Assembly (NCBI RefSeq): GCF_014041915.1
Contig: NZ_CP059472.1
Location: forward strand, 248,001 to 312,000
Direction: 5' to 3'
Origin: Marnyiella aurantia
Lineage (GTDB): Bacteria > Bacteroidota > Bacteroidia > Flavobacteriales > Weeksellaceae
DNA: 64,000 nt
Shown here: positions 17,299 to 26,304 of the stretch, piece after piece
Layout: every line of letters begins with the position of its first letter
How positions within the stretch are numbered: the first letter of the stretch is position 1
Program-made: the position numbers and the translations under genes
The notes under the pieces: model-generated
Databases searched by the model: none
What the model was told of the DNA's origin: nothing
The model's input: the letters and a program-made list of their open reading frames with translations, nothing else

Positions 17299-17908
17299 GC
17301 GGACTGCTGTTAAGGGTGGATCTATCGTGAGTATAATCCTGATTTACTGCAGATAAATTATCATTTGTTAAAGAATCACTTAAAGCCTTCTCACTGTCAA
17401 TTTTAGTTAAAATAAGTTGGTTGAAGCTTTCGGCTATGCCTTTGGGAAGACCGTTAATGGAGAGGTCCGAACCACCCCCACCTGCGGTAAATACCGTCAG
17501 AGATTTCAGTCCCAGGGAACGTGAGAGCCAGCCTTCTTCCAGGGCAGTGTGCTGTATTCTGTTAAAGGGTATAATGATGATGCTTTTGCTGATGAGTCCG
17601 TACTGATAGATAACGTCCCGCTCGCGGAAGGCATATTTCCGCTGGCCAAATGCCAGGATCTGGTAGCCAAAGTTAAAGAGTACAAGTCCCAGAATTATGC
17701 TGAGGAACATCCAGATATAGTCAGCAAGGACTTCTTTCAGAAAAAAATATCCTGTTGCGGCAGCCCCCATGACTATCAGTGAGAAGATAATGCTGTTCAC
17801 GATAATCACCTGCAGGTATTTTGGAGAAACAGGCGTCAGTTCCACCTCCTCAAACCTTGGCAGGTCATGATCCAGCACCTTATCATTTTTAAATTCGGAC
17901 ATTGTCAA
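17279..17908 (-). CDS. PH-domain membrane protein, YdbS-like (bPH2)
   Basis: The 209-residue protein has two adjacent hydrophobic helices (about residues 33-52 and 60-82) followed by the bPH2 core KYAFRERDVIYQYGLISKSI and FNRIQHTALEEGWLSRSLGL. This is the small YdbS partner of the larger YdbT-like protein encoded downstream with a 20-bp overlap. The Ser/Asp-rich C-terminus is less conserved. The gene lies 12 bp after menB, so it probably belongs to a menB-ydbS-ydbT-menA transcript; a direct link to menaquinone is unproven. Confidence 0.8.
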   Translation of the reverse strand: MTMSEFKNDKVLDHDLPRFEEVELTPVSPKYLQVIIVNSIIFSLIVMGAAATGYFFLKEVLADYIWMFLSIILGLVLFNFGYQILAFGQRKYAFRERDVIYQYGLISKSIIIIPFNRIQHTALEEGWLSRSLGLKSLTVFTAGGGGSDLSINGLPKGIAESFNQLILTKIDSEKALSDSLTNDNLSAVNQDYTHDRSTLNSSPHDEHPV

Positions 17909-17920
17909 TATTTGATGCTG

Positions 17921-18760
17921 TTAAGAAATCCACTGGTTTTCACCAAAATCAGGCTTTCTTTTCTCCAGGAACGCGTTGCGGCCTTCCTTTGCTTCTTCTG
18001 TCATATAGGCAAGTCTTGTAGCTTCTCCGGCAAATACCTGCTGGCCCACCATACCGTCGTCGGTCAGGTTCATAGCAAACTTCAGCATACGGATGGACAT
18101 CGGGGATTTGCCCAGGATTTCCTGAGCCCATTCGTAAGAAGTATCCTCCAGTTCCGCGTGTGGAATCACGGCGTTCACCATTCCCATCGCTTCAGCTTCG
18201 CGGGCACTGTAGTTCCTTCCCAGGAAAAAGATTTCACGTGCTTTTTTCTGCCCTACCATTTTAGCCAGATAAGCAGAGCCGTAACCACCGTCGAAACTTG
18301 TTACATCGGCATCGGTCTGTTTAAAAATCGCGTGTTCTTCACTTGCCAGAGTAAGGTCGCACACTACATGTAAGGAATGTCCGCCACCTACAGCCCAACC
18401 GTTTACCACAGCGATAACCACTTTAGGCATAAAACGGATCAGGCGCTGAACTTCCAGGATGTTAAGACGGTGACGCCCGTCATCGCCCACATACCCTTTC
18501 TCGCCACGTGCTTTTTGGTCGCCGCCACTGCAGAAGGCATGACCGCCATCCTTCGGACTCGGGCCTTCACCTGTAAGAAGAACTACACCAACGGAGGAAT
18601 CCTCGGAAACATGATAGAATGCATCATAAAGTTCTGAAGTGGTTTTAGGTCGGAAAGCATTACGCACTTCCGGTCTGTTGATAGCAATCCTTGCTACACC
18701 TGCTCTTTTTTTATAAGTGATGTCATCGTATTCCTTTACGGTGGTCCAGTCTGTATTCAT
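17921..18760 (-). CDS. menB: 1,4-dihydroxy-2-naphthoyl-CoA synthase
   Basis: This crotonase-fold enzyme closes the naphthoate ring of menaquinone from O-succinylbenzoyl-CoA. The 279 residues show RPEVRNAFRPKTTSEL, the oxyanion loop region AFCSGGDQKARGEKGYVG, NGWAVGGGHSLHVVCDLTLA and DADVTSFDGGYGSAYLAKMV, all diagnostic of MenB. The open frame extends to 18811, but the conserved start MNTDWTTVKEYDDI maps to the ATG at 18760. It leads the run menB-bPH2-bPH2-menA. Confidence 0.95.
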   Translation of the reverse strand: MNTDWTTVKEYDDITYKKRAGVARIAINRPEVRNAFRPKTTSELYDAFYHVSEDSSVGVVLLTGEGPSPKDGGHAFCSGGDQKARGEKGYVGDDGRHRLNILEVQRLIRFMPKVVIAVVNGWAVGGGHSLHVVCDLTLASEEHAIFKQTDADVTSFDGGYGSAYLAKMVGQKKAREIFFLGRNYSAREAEAMGMVNAVIPHAELEDTSYEWAQEILGKSPMSIRMLKFAMNLTDDGMVGQQVFAGEATRLAYMTEEAKEGRNAFLEKRKPDFGENQWIS

Positions 18761-18888
18761 CGGTATAATTTGCGGTAAAGGTATGGATTTTGAGACGCTT
18801 TTCCAAAGCAATATGCCGCCGGAAGAACGGGCGGTTATTCTAAAATAGTTGCCCTCGCTCCTGAATCCCTTTCTGTCTTGGAGAAATG

Positions 18889-18927
18889 AAAAAAGCTGCC
18901 CGCACAGAGAGTTTGACAGCTTTTTTT
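18889..18927 (-). terminator. Terminator downstream of the small ORF at 18990-19250
   Basis: AAAAAAGCTG at 18889-18898 pairs with CAGCTTTTTT at 18917-18926. On the minus strand the hairpin ends in a U-run. It separates the small minus-strand gene from menB. Confidence 0.6.
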
Positions 18928-18989
18928 AACAGACGGAAAATCAGTGCCCCAATGGGGAATAAGAGGCTTCGCTCTAATAAATGTTTCCA

Positions 18990-19250
18990 TTAAGAATTCA
19001 CAGAATTGCGGCGCCCGGAAGTTTCCGAATCGATTCTTGTAAGACGCGGACATTTGTAAAGATAAAATTCGGTTTTAAACATCCTTCTGCATCTCGCGAT
19101 TTCAGCATTCTGAATAATTTTAATCTCCTCTTTGATTACGTTTTCACTGACTTTAAACATCTTCTTCAACTCATCATAGCATAGAAGGTTCACATTGTCT
19201 GTTGTACTGATGTTTTCCCTAAGGAATTTTCTTAAAGTGGTTTGCGACAT
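18990..19250 (-). CDS. Small basic protein with a helix-turn-helix-like segment, unknown
   Basis: From the ATG at 19250 the product has 86 residues. It is rich in Lys and Arg, with an N-terminal MSQTTLRKFLREN and a CYDELKKMFKVSENVIKEEI stretch whose spacing resembles a winged or simple helix-turn-helix. I do not recognise the family. The frame is open further to 19298, but that extra part is unusually hydrophobic and AT-rich. A terminator lies at its 3' side, which supports a real transcript. It could be a small DNA-binding protein; this is inference from residue pattern only. Confidence 0.4.
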   Translation of the reverse strand: MSQTTLRKFLRENISTTDNVNLLCYDELKKMFKVSENVIKEEIKIIQNAEIARCRRMFKTEFYLYKCPRLTRIDSETSGRRNSVNS

Positions 19251-19447
19251 ATAATATTTGTTTTTGATTAAGAGTGTAATATAGTGAATTATTACCAATT
19301 ACACAAATTATGTAAAGTGTTTTTTAGTATATGGTCCGAATGGCGCAGATTAAGTTTAGCCTGCGCTGGCCTTTTAATTGATGTTGTTTTCCCGATAAGA
19401 TGCAAACTTCATGCTTATCTGTTGGTATAAATCTAAAATATTCAGAT
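19251..19447. other. AT-rich intergenic region with one GC-rich hairpin
   Basis: The gap between the small minus-strand ORF and the DUF421 gene is AT-rich. GCGCAG (about 19344-19349) can pair with CTGCGC (19362-19367), followed by a short T-rich stretch. No clear -7 element, RNA gene or ORF is seen. Confidence 0.3.
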
Positions 19448-19981
19448 ATGGAATGGATTCCAAATGACTGGCAAAGTATTTTTATGCCGGAAATGCCACT
19501 GTTTGAAACCTTTGCAAGGGCTGCAATTCTTTATTTTTTCATTCTTCTTGTTTTGCGTTTCCTCCCCAGACGGACTACCGGTGAACTGGGAGCCATGGAC
19601 CTTGTCTTTATCTTACTTATCACTGAAAGTGCTTCTCACGCATTGGGCGATTTCACAACATTGGGTGACGGACTGGTGATGCTTACTGTTTTTATACTCA
19701 TAAATTATATTGTAAATCAGCTCACTTACCGAACTGTTTTTTTTCGCAAGCTGTTTGAGCAGTCGCCACTTCCTGTGGTACAGAACGGAAAACTTCTTTA
19801 CCGCAACATGCGGAAAGAATTACTGACGAAAGATGAGCTAATGGCGGGCTTGCGTGAAAACGGCATCGAAGATATTTCCCAGGTTAAGGAGGCATTTGTG
19901 GAGGGTGAAGGGCAACTGTCCTTCATTAAATTCAGTACGCAGGAAGATATTCATCACAAAAAGAAAAAACCGGGCAAATAA
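19448..19981 (+). CDS. DUF421 / YetF-like membrane protein
   Basis: The 177-residue product has two or three N-terminal membrane helices (ARAAILYFFILLVLRFL, and GLVMLTVFILINYIVNQL) with the characteristic GELGAMDLVFILLITESA between them. A small cytoplasmic domain containing PLPVVQNGKLLYRNMRKELL and DELMAGLRENGIEDISQVK follows. This is the standard DUF421 plan. Function is not established; Bacillus homologues (YetF) are small membrane proteins that affect spore germination in other lineages. The start at 19448 (MEWIPNDW) is preferred over the upstream 19400, which adds an unlikely polar leader. Confidence 0.75.
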   Translation: MEWIPNDWQSIFMPEMPLFETFARAAILYFFILLVLRFLPRRTTGELGAMDLVFILLITESASHALGDFTTLGDGLVMLTVFILINYIVNQLTYRTVFFRKLFEQSPLPVVQNGKLLYRNMRKELLTKDELMAGLRENGIEDISQVKEAFVEGEGQLSFIKFSTQEDIHHKKKKPGK

Positions 19982-20114
19982 TTAGTACATAAACTGTTAC
20001 AATTACTGAATTGTCAGCAGATACTGGAAAAATATAAAAATATTTATGATATAAAAGTTTGGAAATTACGCTGATTTTATGTAAACTTTGTGTAAACCAA
20101 TTAAATACTATGAG

Positions 20115-20480
20115 ATGACTTCTACGAATTATATTGGATTTTTCCAGCGGCGCGATGTTCTGCTGAAGGCAGTAAACAGTTTCGGTGTCGCAGGTTTTAA
20201 ACCTGAAGCACTGATTGCACAGGATTCAGAGGATTATCCTCTGATGCTTTCCGTAAAGCTAAATGATGAATATGACCTTCAGATGGCATCCAATATCTTT
20301 AAATTTTACGGCGTAACCCATGTGGACGAGATTAGCGGTAGGATAGATAATGCCGACGAGCTCAGACGTATTATTTCAATCCATTCCCGGCAGCAAATCT
20401 ACTCGCCGAAAGGCAGCGGAGCGCATAAACATTTCCATGAAGGTATGAATGCCGAAATTCAGTCCTTCCATAATGAATGA
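20115..20480 (+). CDS. Hypothetical protein, small soluble
   Basis: From the ATG at 20115 the product has 121 residues (MTSTNYIGFFQRRDVLLKAV at the start) and ends with a His-rich GSGAHKHFHEGMNAEIQSF. No signal peptide or membrane segment is visible. The mixed alpha/beta pattern, with a SVKLNDEYDLQMASNIFKFY stretch, suggests a compact single domain, possibly of the general-stress type, but I cannot assign a family. It has its own terminator 7 bp after the stop and stands alone upstream of rsh. Confidence 0.55.
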   Translation: MTSTNYIGFFQRRDVLLKAVNSFGVAGFKPEALIAQDSEDYPLMLSVKLNDEYDLQMASNIFKFYGVTHVDEISGRIDNADELRRIISIHSRQQIYSPKGSGAHKHFHEGMNAEIQSFHNE

Positions 20481-20486
20481 TCTTAC

Positions 20487-20513
20487 AACCTGTGCTGCCG
20501 CGCAGGTTTTTTT
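20487..20513 (+). terminator. Rho-independent terminator upstream of rsh
   Basis: A 9-bp stem with one wobble, AACCTGTGC (20487-20495) against GCGCAGGTT (20500-20508), is followed by a seven-T run. It insulates rsh from the hypothetical gene. Confidence 0.85.
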
Positions 20514-20583
20514 ATCGCCAATGCTTTAGCTGACGCTGGTTAGGTAAGAATTTTGTACTTTCGTCTGCTAAAGATGGGCAACG

Positions 20584-22788
20584 ATGGTATATGACTTAGA
20601 ACAGGAGAAACAGGAAATTCTGGCGCGGTACAAGGACCTCATTTCCAATACGTACCGTACTCTGGATGAGGAGCAGAACAAACTGATCCGGAAGGCTTTT
20701 GATATTGCACTGGACGCGCACAAGGACCAGCGGCGCAAGTCCGGTGAGCCTTACATTTATCATCCAATAGAAGTAGCAAAGATTGTTGCCAATGAAATTG
20801 GACTTGGCGCCACATCAATCGCATGTGCCCTGCTGCACGATGTTATTGAGGATTCTGAATACACGCATGAAGACCTGGAGAAACTTTTTGGGGAGAAGAT
20901 AGCGAAAATCGTAAATGGACTTACGAAGATTTCGATAATGAATCACCAAAATATTTCCATTCAGTCCGAAAACTACAGGAAACTGCTTCTTACACTCTCT
21001 GAAGATTTCCGCGTAATCCTGATTAAAATTGCGGACCGGCTGCACAATATGCGTACACTGGAAAGCATGCGTCCGGACAAACAGAAGAAGATAGCATCGG
21101 AAACAGTTTATATTTATGCACCTCTCGCCCACAGACTGGGCCTTTACAATATAAAGTCGGAACTGGAGGATCTTTCGCTTAAATACAATAACCCTGAAGT
21201 ATATGCGGAAATCGATCATAAACTGGAACTGGCTAATGAGCAAAGGCACAAATATGTAGATGAGTTTACCAATGAAGTCTCAGAACGCCTGAAGGAGGAA
21301 AACCTGAGTTTTACAATTAAAGGGAGAGCAAAGGCAATATCGTCCATCTACCGAAAAATGGTAAAGCAAAGTGTGCTTTTTGAGGAGGTTTATGATAACT
21401 ATGCGATACGCATCATTTACAAATCGGATGCAAGGAATGAGAAGTTCCTGGCATGGAAAATATACTCCATCGTAACCGATCTCTATCACAGTAATCCGCA
21501 GCGGATGCGCGACTGGATCACACAGCCACGTTCCACCGGGTATGAAAGTCTGCATCTCACCGTATTGGGTCCGGATAAAAAATGGATTGAAGTTCAGATC
21601 CGGTCCGAAAGAATGGACGATATTGCCGAGAAAGGTGTGGCTGCGCATTATAAGTACAAGGAGGGATACCGGCCGAATTCTGATGAGAAAAATTTTGAAA
21701 AGTGGGTGACCACTATCCGTGAAGTTCTGGAAACACAACAGCATCTCACAACGACAGAGTTACTGGATAATATTAAACTCAACCTCTACTCCAAGGAGGT
21801 ATTTGTGTTTACCCCTCAGGGCGAAATTAAGATTCTTCCCGTAGGATCTACGGCACTCGATTTTGCATTCTCAGTGCATTCCGACCTTGGAACACGGTGC
21901 CTGGGAGCAAAGGTGAACGGAAAACTGGTTCCTATATCACATGTGCTGCAGAACGGTGATCAGGTGGATATCCTCTCCTCACAAAACCAAAAACCCAAGT
22001 CCGACTGGCTGGATTTTGTAGTTACCTCCAAAGCAAAATCAAAAATCAAGAGCTACCTGAATTCGACGAAAAACCACCTGGTTAGCGAAGGGAAAGAGAT
22101 TTTGCAGCGTAAGCTGCGACATGCAAAAATTGCTTTTAATGATGAAGAAATCAACCGAATGCAGAAATTCTTCAACCTGAAAACGTCGCAGGAGCTCTTC
22201 CTCTTTTTCCAGGATGGAACGCTGGACACAGGCGATCTTAGAAAATACATTGAAAGTAAAAGTGTCTTCAATAATCTGCTGAATCGTTTTCGAAAGTCAC
22301 CTGTTAAAAATCTTGCTTTCGAAGAGCCGGCGCAAACCAATCTTGATATGATTGTTTTCGGCAAGGATGAAGAGAAACTGAATTACACTTTTGCAAAATG
22401 CTGCAATGTGATTCCCGGAGATAAGATTTTCGGTTTTATCACCATTTCCGAAGGAATCAAAATTCACAGTGACAACTGTCCGAATGCCATCAATCTGCGG
22501 GCACAGTATGACTACCGTGTGATGGAGGCCAAATGGGTTAATGCCGAAAGTTTCAAGAACCGTATTAAGATCGAGATTGAAGGTCTGGACAGGATGGGTA
22601 TGATCAATGACATTACTCAGGTCATCAGTAACTCTATGAGTATTGATATGAAGAGTATGACCATCGCATCCAACGACGGTATTTTTACCGGCAGCATCAA
22701 TCTGGAAGTCAAAAACCGAAGCCAACTAGAAGAAACATTCAAGCAGCTTAAAAATATCAGCGGAATTTCTAAAGTACAACGAATATAG
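20584..22788 (+). CDS. rsh: Bifunctional (p)ppGpp synthetase / hydrolase, RelA/SpoT homologue
   Basis: The 734-residue cytosolic protein has the full long-RSH domain order: HD hydrolase, synthetase, TGS, helical linker with Cys motif (FAKCCNVIPGD) and C-terminal ACT. The hydrolase site looks intact: His60, His85-Asp86, Glu89-Asp90 and the later IADRLHNMRTL. The synthetase shows GRAKAISSIYRKM, RMRD at 307-310, TGYESLHLTVLGP and WIEVQIRSERM. The basic RMRD motif replaces the acidic EXDD of pure RelA and fits bifunctional enzymes. It would set ppGpp levels during starvation. It is followed by nhaA 12 bp downstream. Confidence 0.95.
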   Translation: MVYDLEQEKQEILARYKDLISNTYRTLDEEQNKLIRKAFDIALDAHKDQRRKSGEPYIYHPIEVAKIVANEIGLGATSIACALLHDVIEDSEYTHEDLEKLFGEKIAKIVNGLTKISIMNHQNISIQSENYRKLLLTLSEDFRVILIKIADRLHNMRTLESMRPDKQKKIASETVYIYAPLAHRLGLYNIKSELEDLSLKYNNPEVYAEIDHKLELANEQRHKYVDEFTNEVSERLKEENLSFTIKGRAKAISSIYRKMVKQSVLFEEVYDNYAIRIIYKSDARNEKFLAWKIYSIVTDLYHSNPQRMRDWITQPRSTGYESLHLTVLGPDKKWIEVQIRSERMDDIAEKGVAAHYKYKEGYRPNSDEKNFEKWVTTIREVLETQQHLTTTELLDNIKLNLYSKEVFVFTPQGEIKILPVGSTALDFAFSVHSDLGTRCLGAKVNGKLVPISHVLQNGDQVDILSSQNQKPKSDWLDFVVTSKAKSKIKSYLNSTKNHLVSEGKEILQRKLRHAKIAFNDEEINRMQKFFNLKTSQELFLFFQDGTLDTGDLRKYIESKSVFNNLLNRFRKSPVKNLAFEEPAQTNLDMIVFGKDEEKLNYTFAKCCNVIPGDKIFGFITISEGIKIHSDNCPNAINLRAQYDYRVMEAKWVNAESFKNRIKIEIEGLDRMGMINDITQVISNSMSIDMKSMTIASNDGIFTGSINLEVKNRSQLEETFKQLKNISGISKVQRI

Positions 22789-22799
22789 AATCAGATTTA

Positions 22800-23948
22800 A
22801 TGAAGTTAACCACCTATTTTCAAAAATTTTTCCAAAGTAGCCAGTCATCAGGCATTTTATTGCTGGGCTGCGTAATTATTTCACTACTTATAGCAAATTC
22901 CGGCGCCGGTTCATCTTTTGCCGACATTCTTCAGTATCAATTAGGACCATACAGTACTTCCGTATGGATTAATGACGGCCTGATGGCTATATTTTTCCTG
23001 CTGGTAGGTTTGGAAATTAAAAGGGAAATTGTGGAAGGTGAACTTTCAAGTTTTAAGAATGCTTCTTTGCCCATTTTTGCAGCAATTGGAGGCATGGTAG
23101 TTCCTGCGCTTATATTTGCATTCTTTAACTCAGGCACAGAATATGCTAATGGCTGGGGAATTCCGATGGCTACAGATATCGCATTCTCGCTTGCCATCGT
23201 GGCTATGCTGGGTAGCAGGGTTCCGGCCTCTATTAAGATTTTTCTTGCTGCCCTGGCTATAGTGGATGATTTAGGTGCGATTATGGTGATTGCAATTTTC
23301 TACACAGAGCAGATACACTGGATCTACCTTCTTTTCACTGCTCTGGTCATAATTTTATTGATTTTTCTGAACCGATTTAAGGTTACACGTCATATCTATT
23401 ATCTTATTCCCGGGATATTCCTGTGGTATTTTATGCATCACTCCGGAATCCATGCCACTATTGCCGGTGTAATCCTTGCCTTTACCATACCAACCAATGC
23501 ATCTCATACTGAAATTTCACCGCTGGAGAAACTGGAACACCGCCTGCACACTCCGGTGAATTTTCTGATAATGCCCTTATTTGCCCTGGCCAATACCAAT
23601 ATCCTTTTTAAAAGCGGTATGGTAGAGGGACTTTTCTCTACCCTGGGTTACGGGATTATCCTGGGTCTTGTAGCTGGAAAACTGATTGGAATCACTCTGT
23701 TTTCAGGAATTGCTATCCGCACAAAGTTAAGTTCACTTCCGGCCGACAGTAACTGGACTCAGATGATTGGAACAGCACTGCTGGCAGGAATTGGATTCAC
23801 GATGTCCATTTTTATCGCACTGCTTTCTTATAAAGGTCATCTGGAGATTCAGGAAGAAGCCAAATTTGCCATTTTGGTAGCTTCGGCCATTTCCGGAGTT
23901 TCAGGTTATTTCATTCTGAGACAGGCAGGACGAAAAAAAACAACCTGA
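22800..23948 (+). CDS. nhaA: Na+/H+ antiporter NhaA
   Basis: This 382-residue inner-membrane protein has about 12 hydrophobic helices. It carries the NhaA hallmarks WINDGLMAIFFLLVGLEIKRE near 56-76, GIPMATDIAF with the transport Asp126, and ALAIVDDLGA with the paired Asp156-Asp157 that bind Na+. It exports Na+ in exchange for protons and supports pH and salt tolerance. Twelve bp separate it from rsh, so it may share that transcript. It converges with yihY with a 2-bp gap and no visible terminator between them. Confidence 0.95.
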   Translation: MKLTTYFQKFFQSSQSSGILLLGCVIISLLIANSGAGSSFADILQYQLGPYSTSVWINDGLMAIFFLLVGLEIKREIVEGELSSFKNASLPIFAAIGGMVVPALIFAFFNSGTEYANGWGIPMATDIAFSLAIVAMLGSRVPASIKIFLAALAIVDDLGAIMVIAIFYTEQIHWIYLLFTALVIILLIFLNRFKVTRHIYYLIPGIFLWYFMHHSGIHATIAGVILAFTIPTNASHTEISPLEKLEHRLHTPVNFLIMPLFALANTNILFKSGMVEGLFSTLGYGIILGLVAGKLIGITLFSGIAIRTKLSSLPADSNWTQMIGTALLAGIGFTMSIFIALLSYKGHLEIQEEAKFAILVASAISGVSGYFILRQAGRKKTT

Positions 23949-23950
23949 TT

Positions 23951-24970
23951 TCAGAGCTTGGGATGATTGTCCGTTGGCGTTTCAAGTATAATCTGGTGTT
24001 CTTGATTTACTTCACCATTATCAAAATGTATAATGGGTTTTGGAATTTCCTTCTGCAGTTCATCGGCAATCAGTTTGTCCAGTCTCACACGCCGGATGGC
24101 CAGGTTCAGTTCATTGCCGAACAGCAGTAAATATACATTCACGTTTACCCATACCATAAGCAGGATCATGGTGCCGATAGAACCGTAAAGTACATTGTAA
24201 GTGGCAAAATTACGGGCGTAAATAGCAAACAGATAGGTAGTGAGTACAAAAAGAACGGTTGTAAGCAGGGCGCCCGGCACGGCCTGTTTAAACCGGGTAA
24301 TTTTCACAGTGCCTACCCAGTAAAACAAGGCCAGCAGGAAGAAATAGAACAGGGGAAACGAGATAAACCCGATTATTTTGGAAAGGTTATCTACAAACCA
24401 TGATATATCATATGCCGGCTTAAACCACTTGAGTACAAGTTCGGCATAGTATACCCCAAAGAGAGCCAGAAATATAACGCTGATAAAAGCTATGGTAATA
24501 AAGAATGCGGTGATGAACTCTTTTACGTCATGGTGTTTCTCGTCCGTATTTTCGTTGAATCCATCAATAAGGGCAAAGGTTCCGTTGGTTGCAAAAAACA
24601 ATGCCAGAATAATGGTGATTTTACTTATGGAAGTTGTGTTTGGAATAATTGTATTCTTTATATACCCAATTACATCTGCTTCAATCCTTCCGGGGAATAT
24701 TCGGTGCATAAGCACATCAAATATGTAAAACTGCAATCTATCATAATACGGCAGATAAGGCATTATGGAAAGCAGAAAGAGGATAAAGGGAAACAGTGAA
24801 AAGACGAAATTCCACGATATCGCGCCGGCAGTCCGGCCAATTTTGTTTTTGAAAACCCCCTGAATATAAATATCGAACATTTTCCACAGTGATACGCCCA
24901 GAAAAGGAATATGGATGCCGTCCAGGAACTGATGAATTTTTCTTATGAAGTGTGGGGTTCTAAAAGTCAT
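23951..24970 (-). CDS. YihY/BrkB family inner-membrane protein
   Basis: The 339-residue protein has six hydrophobic helices and the family pattern AGAISWNFVFSLFPFILFLL (about 43-62), NGTFALIDGFNENTDEKHH, and FKQAVPGALLTTVLFVLTTY followed by FATYNVLYGSIGTMILLMVW. YihY proteins are often mislabelled ribonuclease BN; they are membrane proteins, probably transporters, with no proven substrate. It runs divergently from rlmH, and the promoters of the two overlap at 24976-24996. Confidence 0.88.
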   Translation of the reverse strand: MTFRTPHFIRKIHQFLDGIHIPFLGVSLWKMFDIYIQGVFKNKIGRTAGAISWNFVFSLFPFILFLLSIMPYLPYYDRLQFYIFDVLMHRIFPGRIEADVIGYIKNTIIPNTTSISKITIILALFFATNGTFALIDGFNENTDEKHHDVKEFITAFFITIAFISVIFLALFGVYYAELVLKWFKPAYDISWFVDNLSKIIGFISFPLFYFFLLALFYWVGTVKITRFKQAVPGALLTTVLFVLTTYLFAIYARNFATYNVLYGSIGTMILLMVWVNVNVYLLLFGNELNLAIRRVRLDKLIADELQKEIPKPIIHFDNGEVNQEHQIILETPTDNHPKL

Positions 24971-24975
24971 TCAAC

Positions 24976-24996
24976 TATATTTGCAGCACAAATATA
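24976..24996. promoter_or_regulatory. Overlapping divergent -7 elements of yihY-type gene and rlmH
   Basis: TATATTTG at 24976-24983 faces rlmH and CAAATATA at 24989-24996 is a perfect TATATTTG facing the yihY-type gene. Only 5 bp separate them. Each promoter body therefore extends into the opposite coding region, and the leaders would be only about 10 nt long. Confidence 0.65.
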
Positions 24997-25000
24997 AGCA

Positions 25001-25474
25001 ATGCGAATCAATTTACTGTGTATAGGCAAGACGTCGAGCACCGAAATAAAGGGCCTTATTGATTATTATATGACCCGTCTGCCCAGACATTGGAACTTTG
25101 AACTTATTGAAATTCCTGATGTTAAAAACGCCGGAAACTTCTCCCCTGACTTGCTGAAAAAAGAGGAAGCCAAACTTTTTCTGAACTATATAGAATCTTC
25201 GGATATTACGGTTTTGTTGGACGAAAATGGTAAACAGTTTACAAGTCGTGAATTTGCGGGAAAAATGGATGTCTGGATGAATTCTTCAGTAAAGAAAATC
25301 AATTTCCTTATCGGTGGTGCCTACGGTTTTGCCCCGGAGCTTCATCAGAGTACGGGCGGTACGCTTTCACTTTCCAAAATGACATTTACGCATCAGATGA
25401 TACGGCTTTTCTTTGTGGAACAACTGTACAGGGCAGATCAGATCCTGCAGGGTAAACCTTACCACAACGACTGA
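25001..25474 (+). CDS. rlmH: 23S rRNA (pseudouridine-1915 N3)-methyltransferase
   Basis: The small SPOUT-class methyltransferase (157 residues) modifies helix 69 of 23S rRNA. Visible hallmarks are the N-terminal MRINLLCIGK, DENGKQFTSREFAGKMD and the knotted cofactor-binding region INFLIGGAYGFAPEL, followed by LSLSKMTFTHQMIRLFFVEQ and the C-terminal YHND. It is cytosolic and acts on the assembled ribosome as a dimer. Its promoter overlaps that of the divergent membrane protein gene. Confidence 0.95.
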   Translation: MRINLLCIGKTSSTEIKGLIDYYMTRLPRHWNFELIEIPDVKNAGNFSPDLLKKEEAKLFLNYIESSDITVLLDENGKQFTSREFAGKMDVWMNSSVKKINFLIGGAYGFAPELHQSTGGTLSLSKMTFTHQMIRLFFVEQLYRADQILQGKPYHND

Positions 25475-25484
25475 CAATCCGGCC

Positions 25485-26300
25485 CTATTTAACCTCGCAC
25501 TTTTTCAGCAGGTCGTTGATCAGATATTTCTCAAAACCGGTTTTCAGTGCTTTTTCAAGGTTTATGCAGGCATCTGTAGCACGGTTGGTCTCAAACTGGA
25601 TACGGGCTTTTGTTACATAGGACAGTGAGAATTTTGGATCCAGCTTGATAGCCCTGTCCACATCAGCAGTGGCTTCCTTATGTTTTTTCATGGCCAGATA
25701 AACGGCGGCCCTGTTATTATAAAGCAGACTTTCCGGCTTTTCAGAAATGAGCGTATTATAATCCTTAAGTGCCGCATCAAGCTTCCCGGAATTCATCTTG
25801 AAGGTCGCATAGTTGGTTCGGGCAATAAGGTTTTCGGGCGCAATGGAAATCAGGTACTGATAATCCTTTTCGGCCAGATCATTTTTCTTCAGGTCTTCAT
25901 AAACCTTAGCACGTGTCAGGAACAGTTCCGCATTTTCGCTGTCCAGTAAGAGACCTTTCGCGGCAAAATCCAAAGCATTCTGCTTATTACCCCACTGCGC
26001 ATGCATAGAACTTAAGTTGATATAGGTCTCCAAAATATTGGGGTCCGCTTTCAGTGCATTCTGGTAGGAAGCAAATGCCTGCTGGCGGTTGCCGAGCCGG
26101 CGCTGGGAAGTCCCCAGATTATTATAGTACTGCGCTTTCAGTTTGCCTATCCGCTCCTTATCGGCAAGCGAAGCATAGCCAGCTTCTGCACATTTGTAAT
26201 CGGCTTTTTTAAAGCATTCGTCAGCCGCTTTGGAATCCTGCAGCTGTGCTGAGCCCATTATAGCTATTGCAAGGGTAAGAAAAGTAGAGATTTTTTTCAT
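25485..26300 (-). CDS. Exported tetratricopeptide-repeat protein
   Basis: A Sec signal peptide (residues 1-18, ending GSAQ) precedes about six TPR units. Examples are YYNNLGTSQRRLGNRQQAFA, NLSSMHAQWGNKQNALDFA, AKVYEDLKKNDLAEKDYQY and NRAAVYLAMKKHKEATADV. The total length is 271 residues. The protein is likely periplasmic and serves as a scaffold; no enzymatic domain is seen. It lies 4 bp after the PAP2 gene in a run tatA-pap2-TPR on the minus strand. Confidence 0.8.
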   Translation of the reverse strand: MKKISTFLTLAIAIMGSAQLQDSKAADECFKKADYKCAEAGYASLADKERIGKLKAQYYNNLGTSQRRLGNRQQAFASYQNALKADPNILETYINLSSMHAQWGNKQNALDFAAKGLLLDSENAELFLTRAKVYEDLKKNDLAEKDYQYLISIAPENLIARTNYATFKMNSGKLDAALKDYNTLISEKPESLLYNNRAAVYLAMKKHKEATADVDRAIKLDPKFSLSYVTKARIQFETNRATDACINLEKALKTGFEKYLINDLLKKCEVK

Positions 26301-26304
26301 CGCA

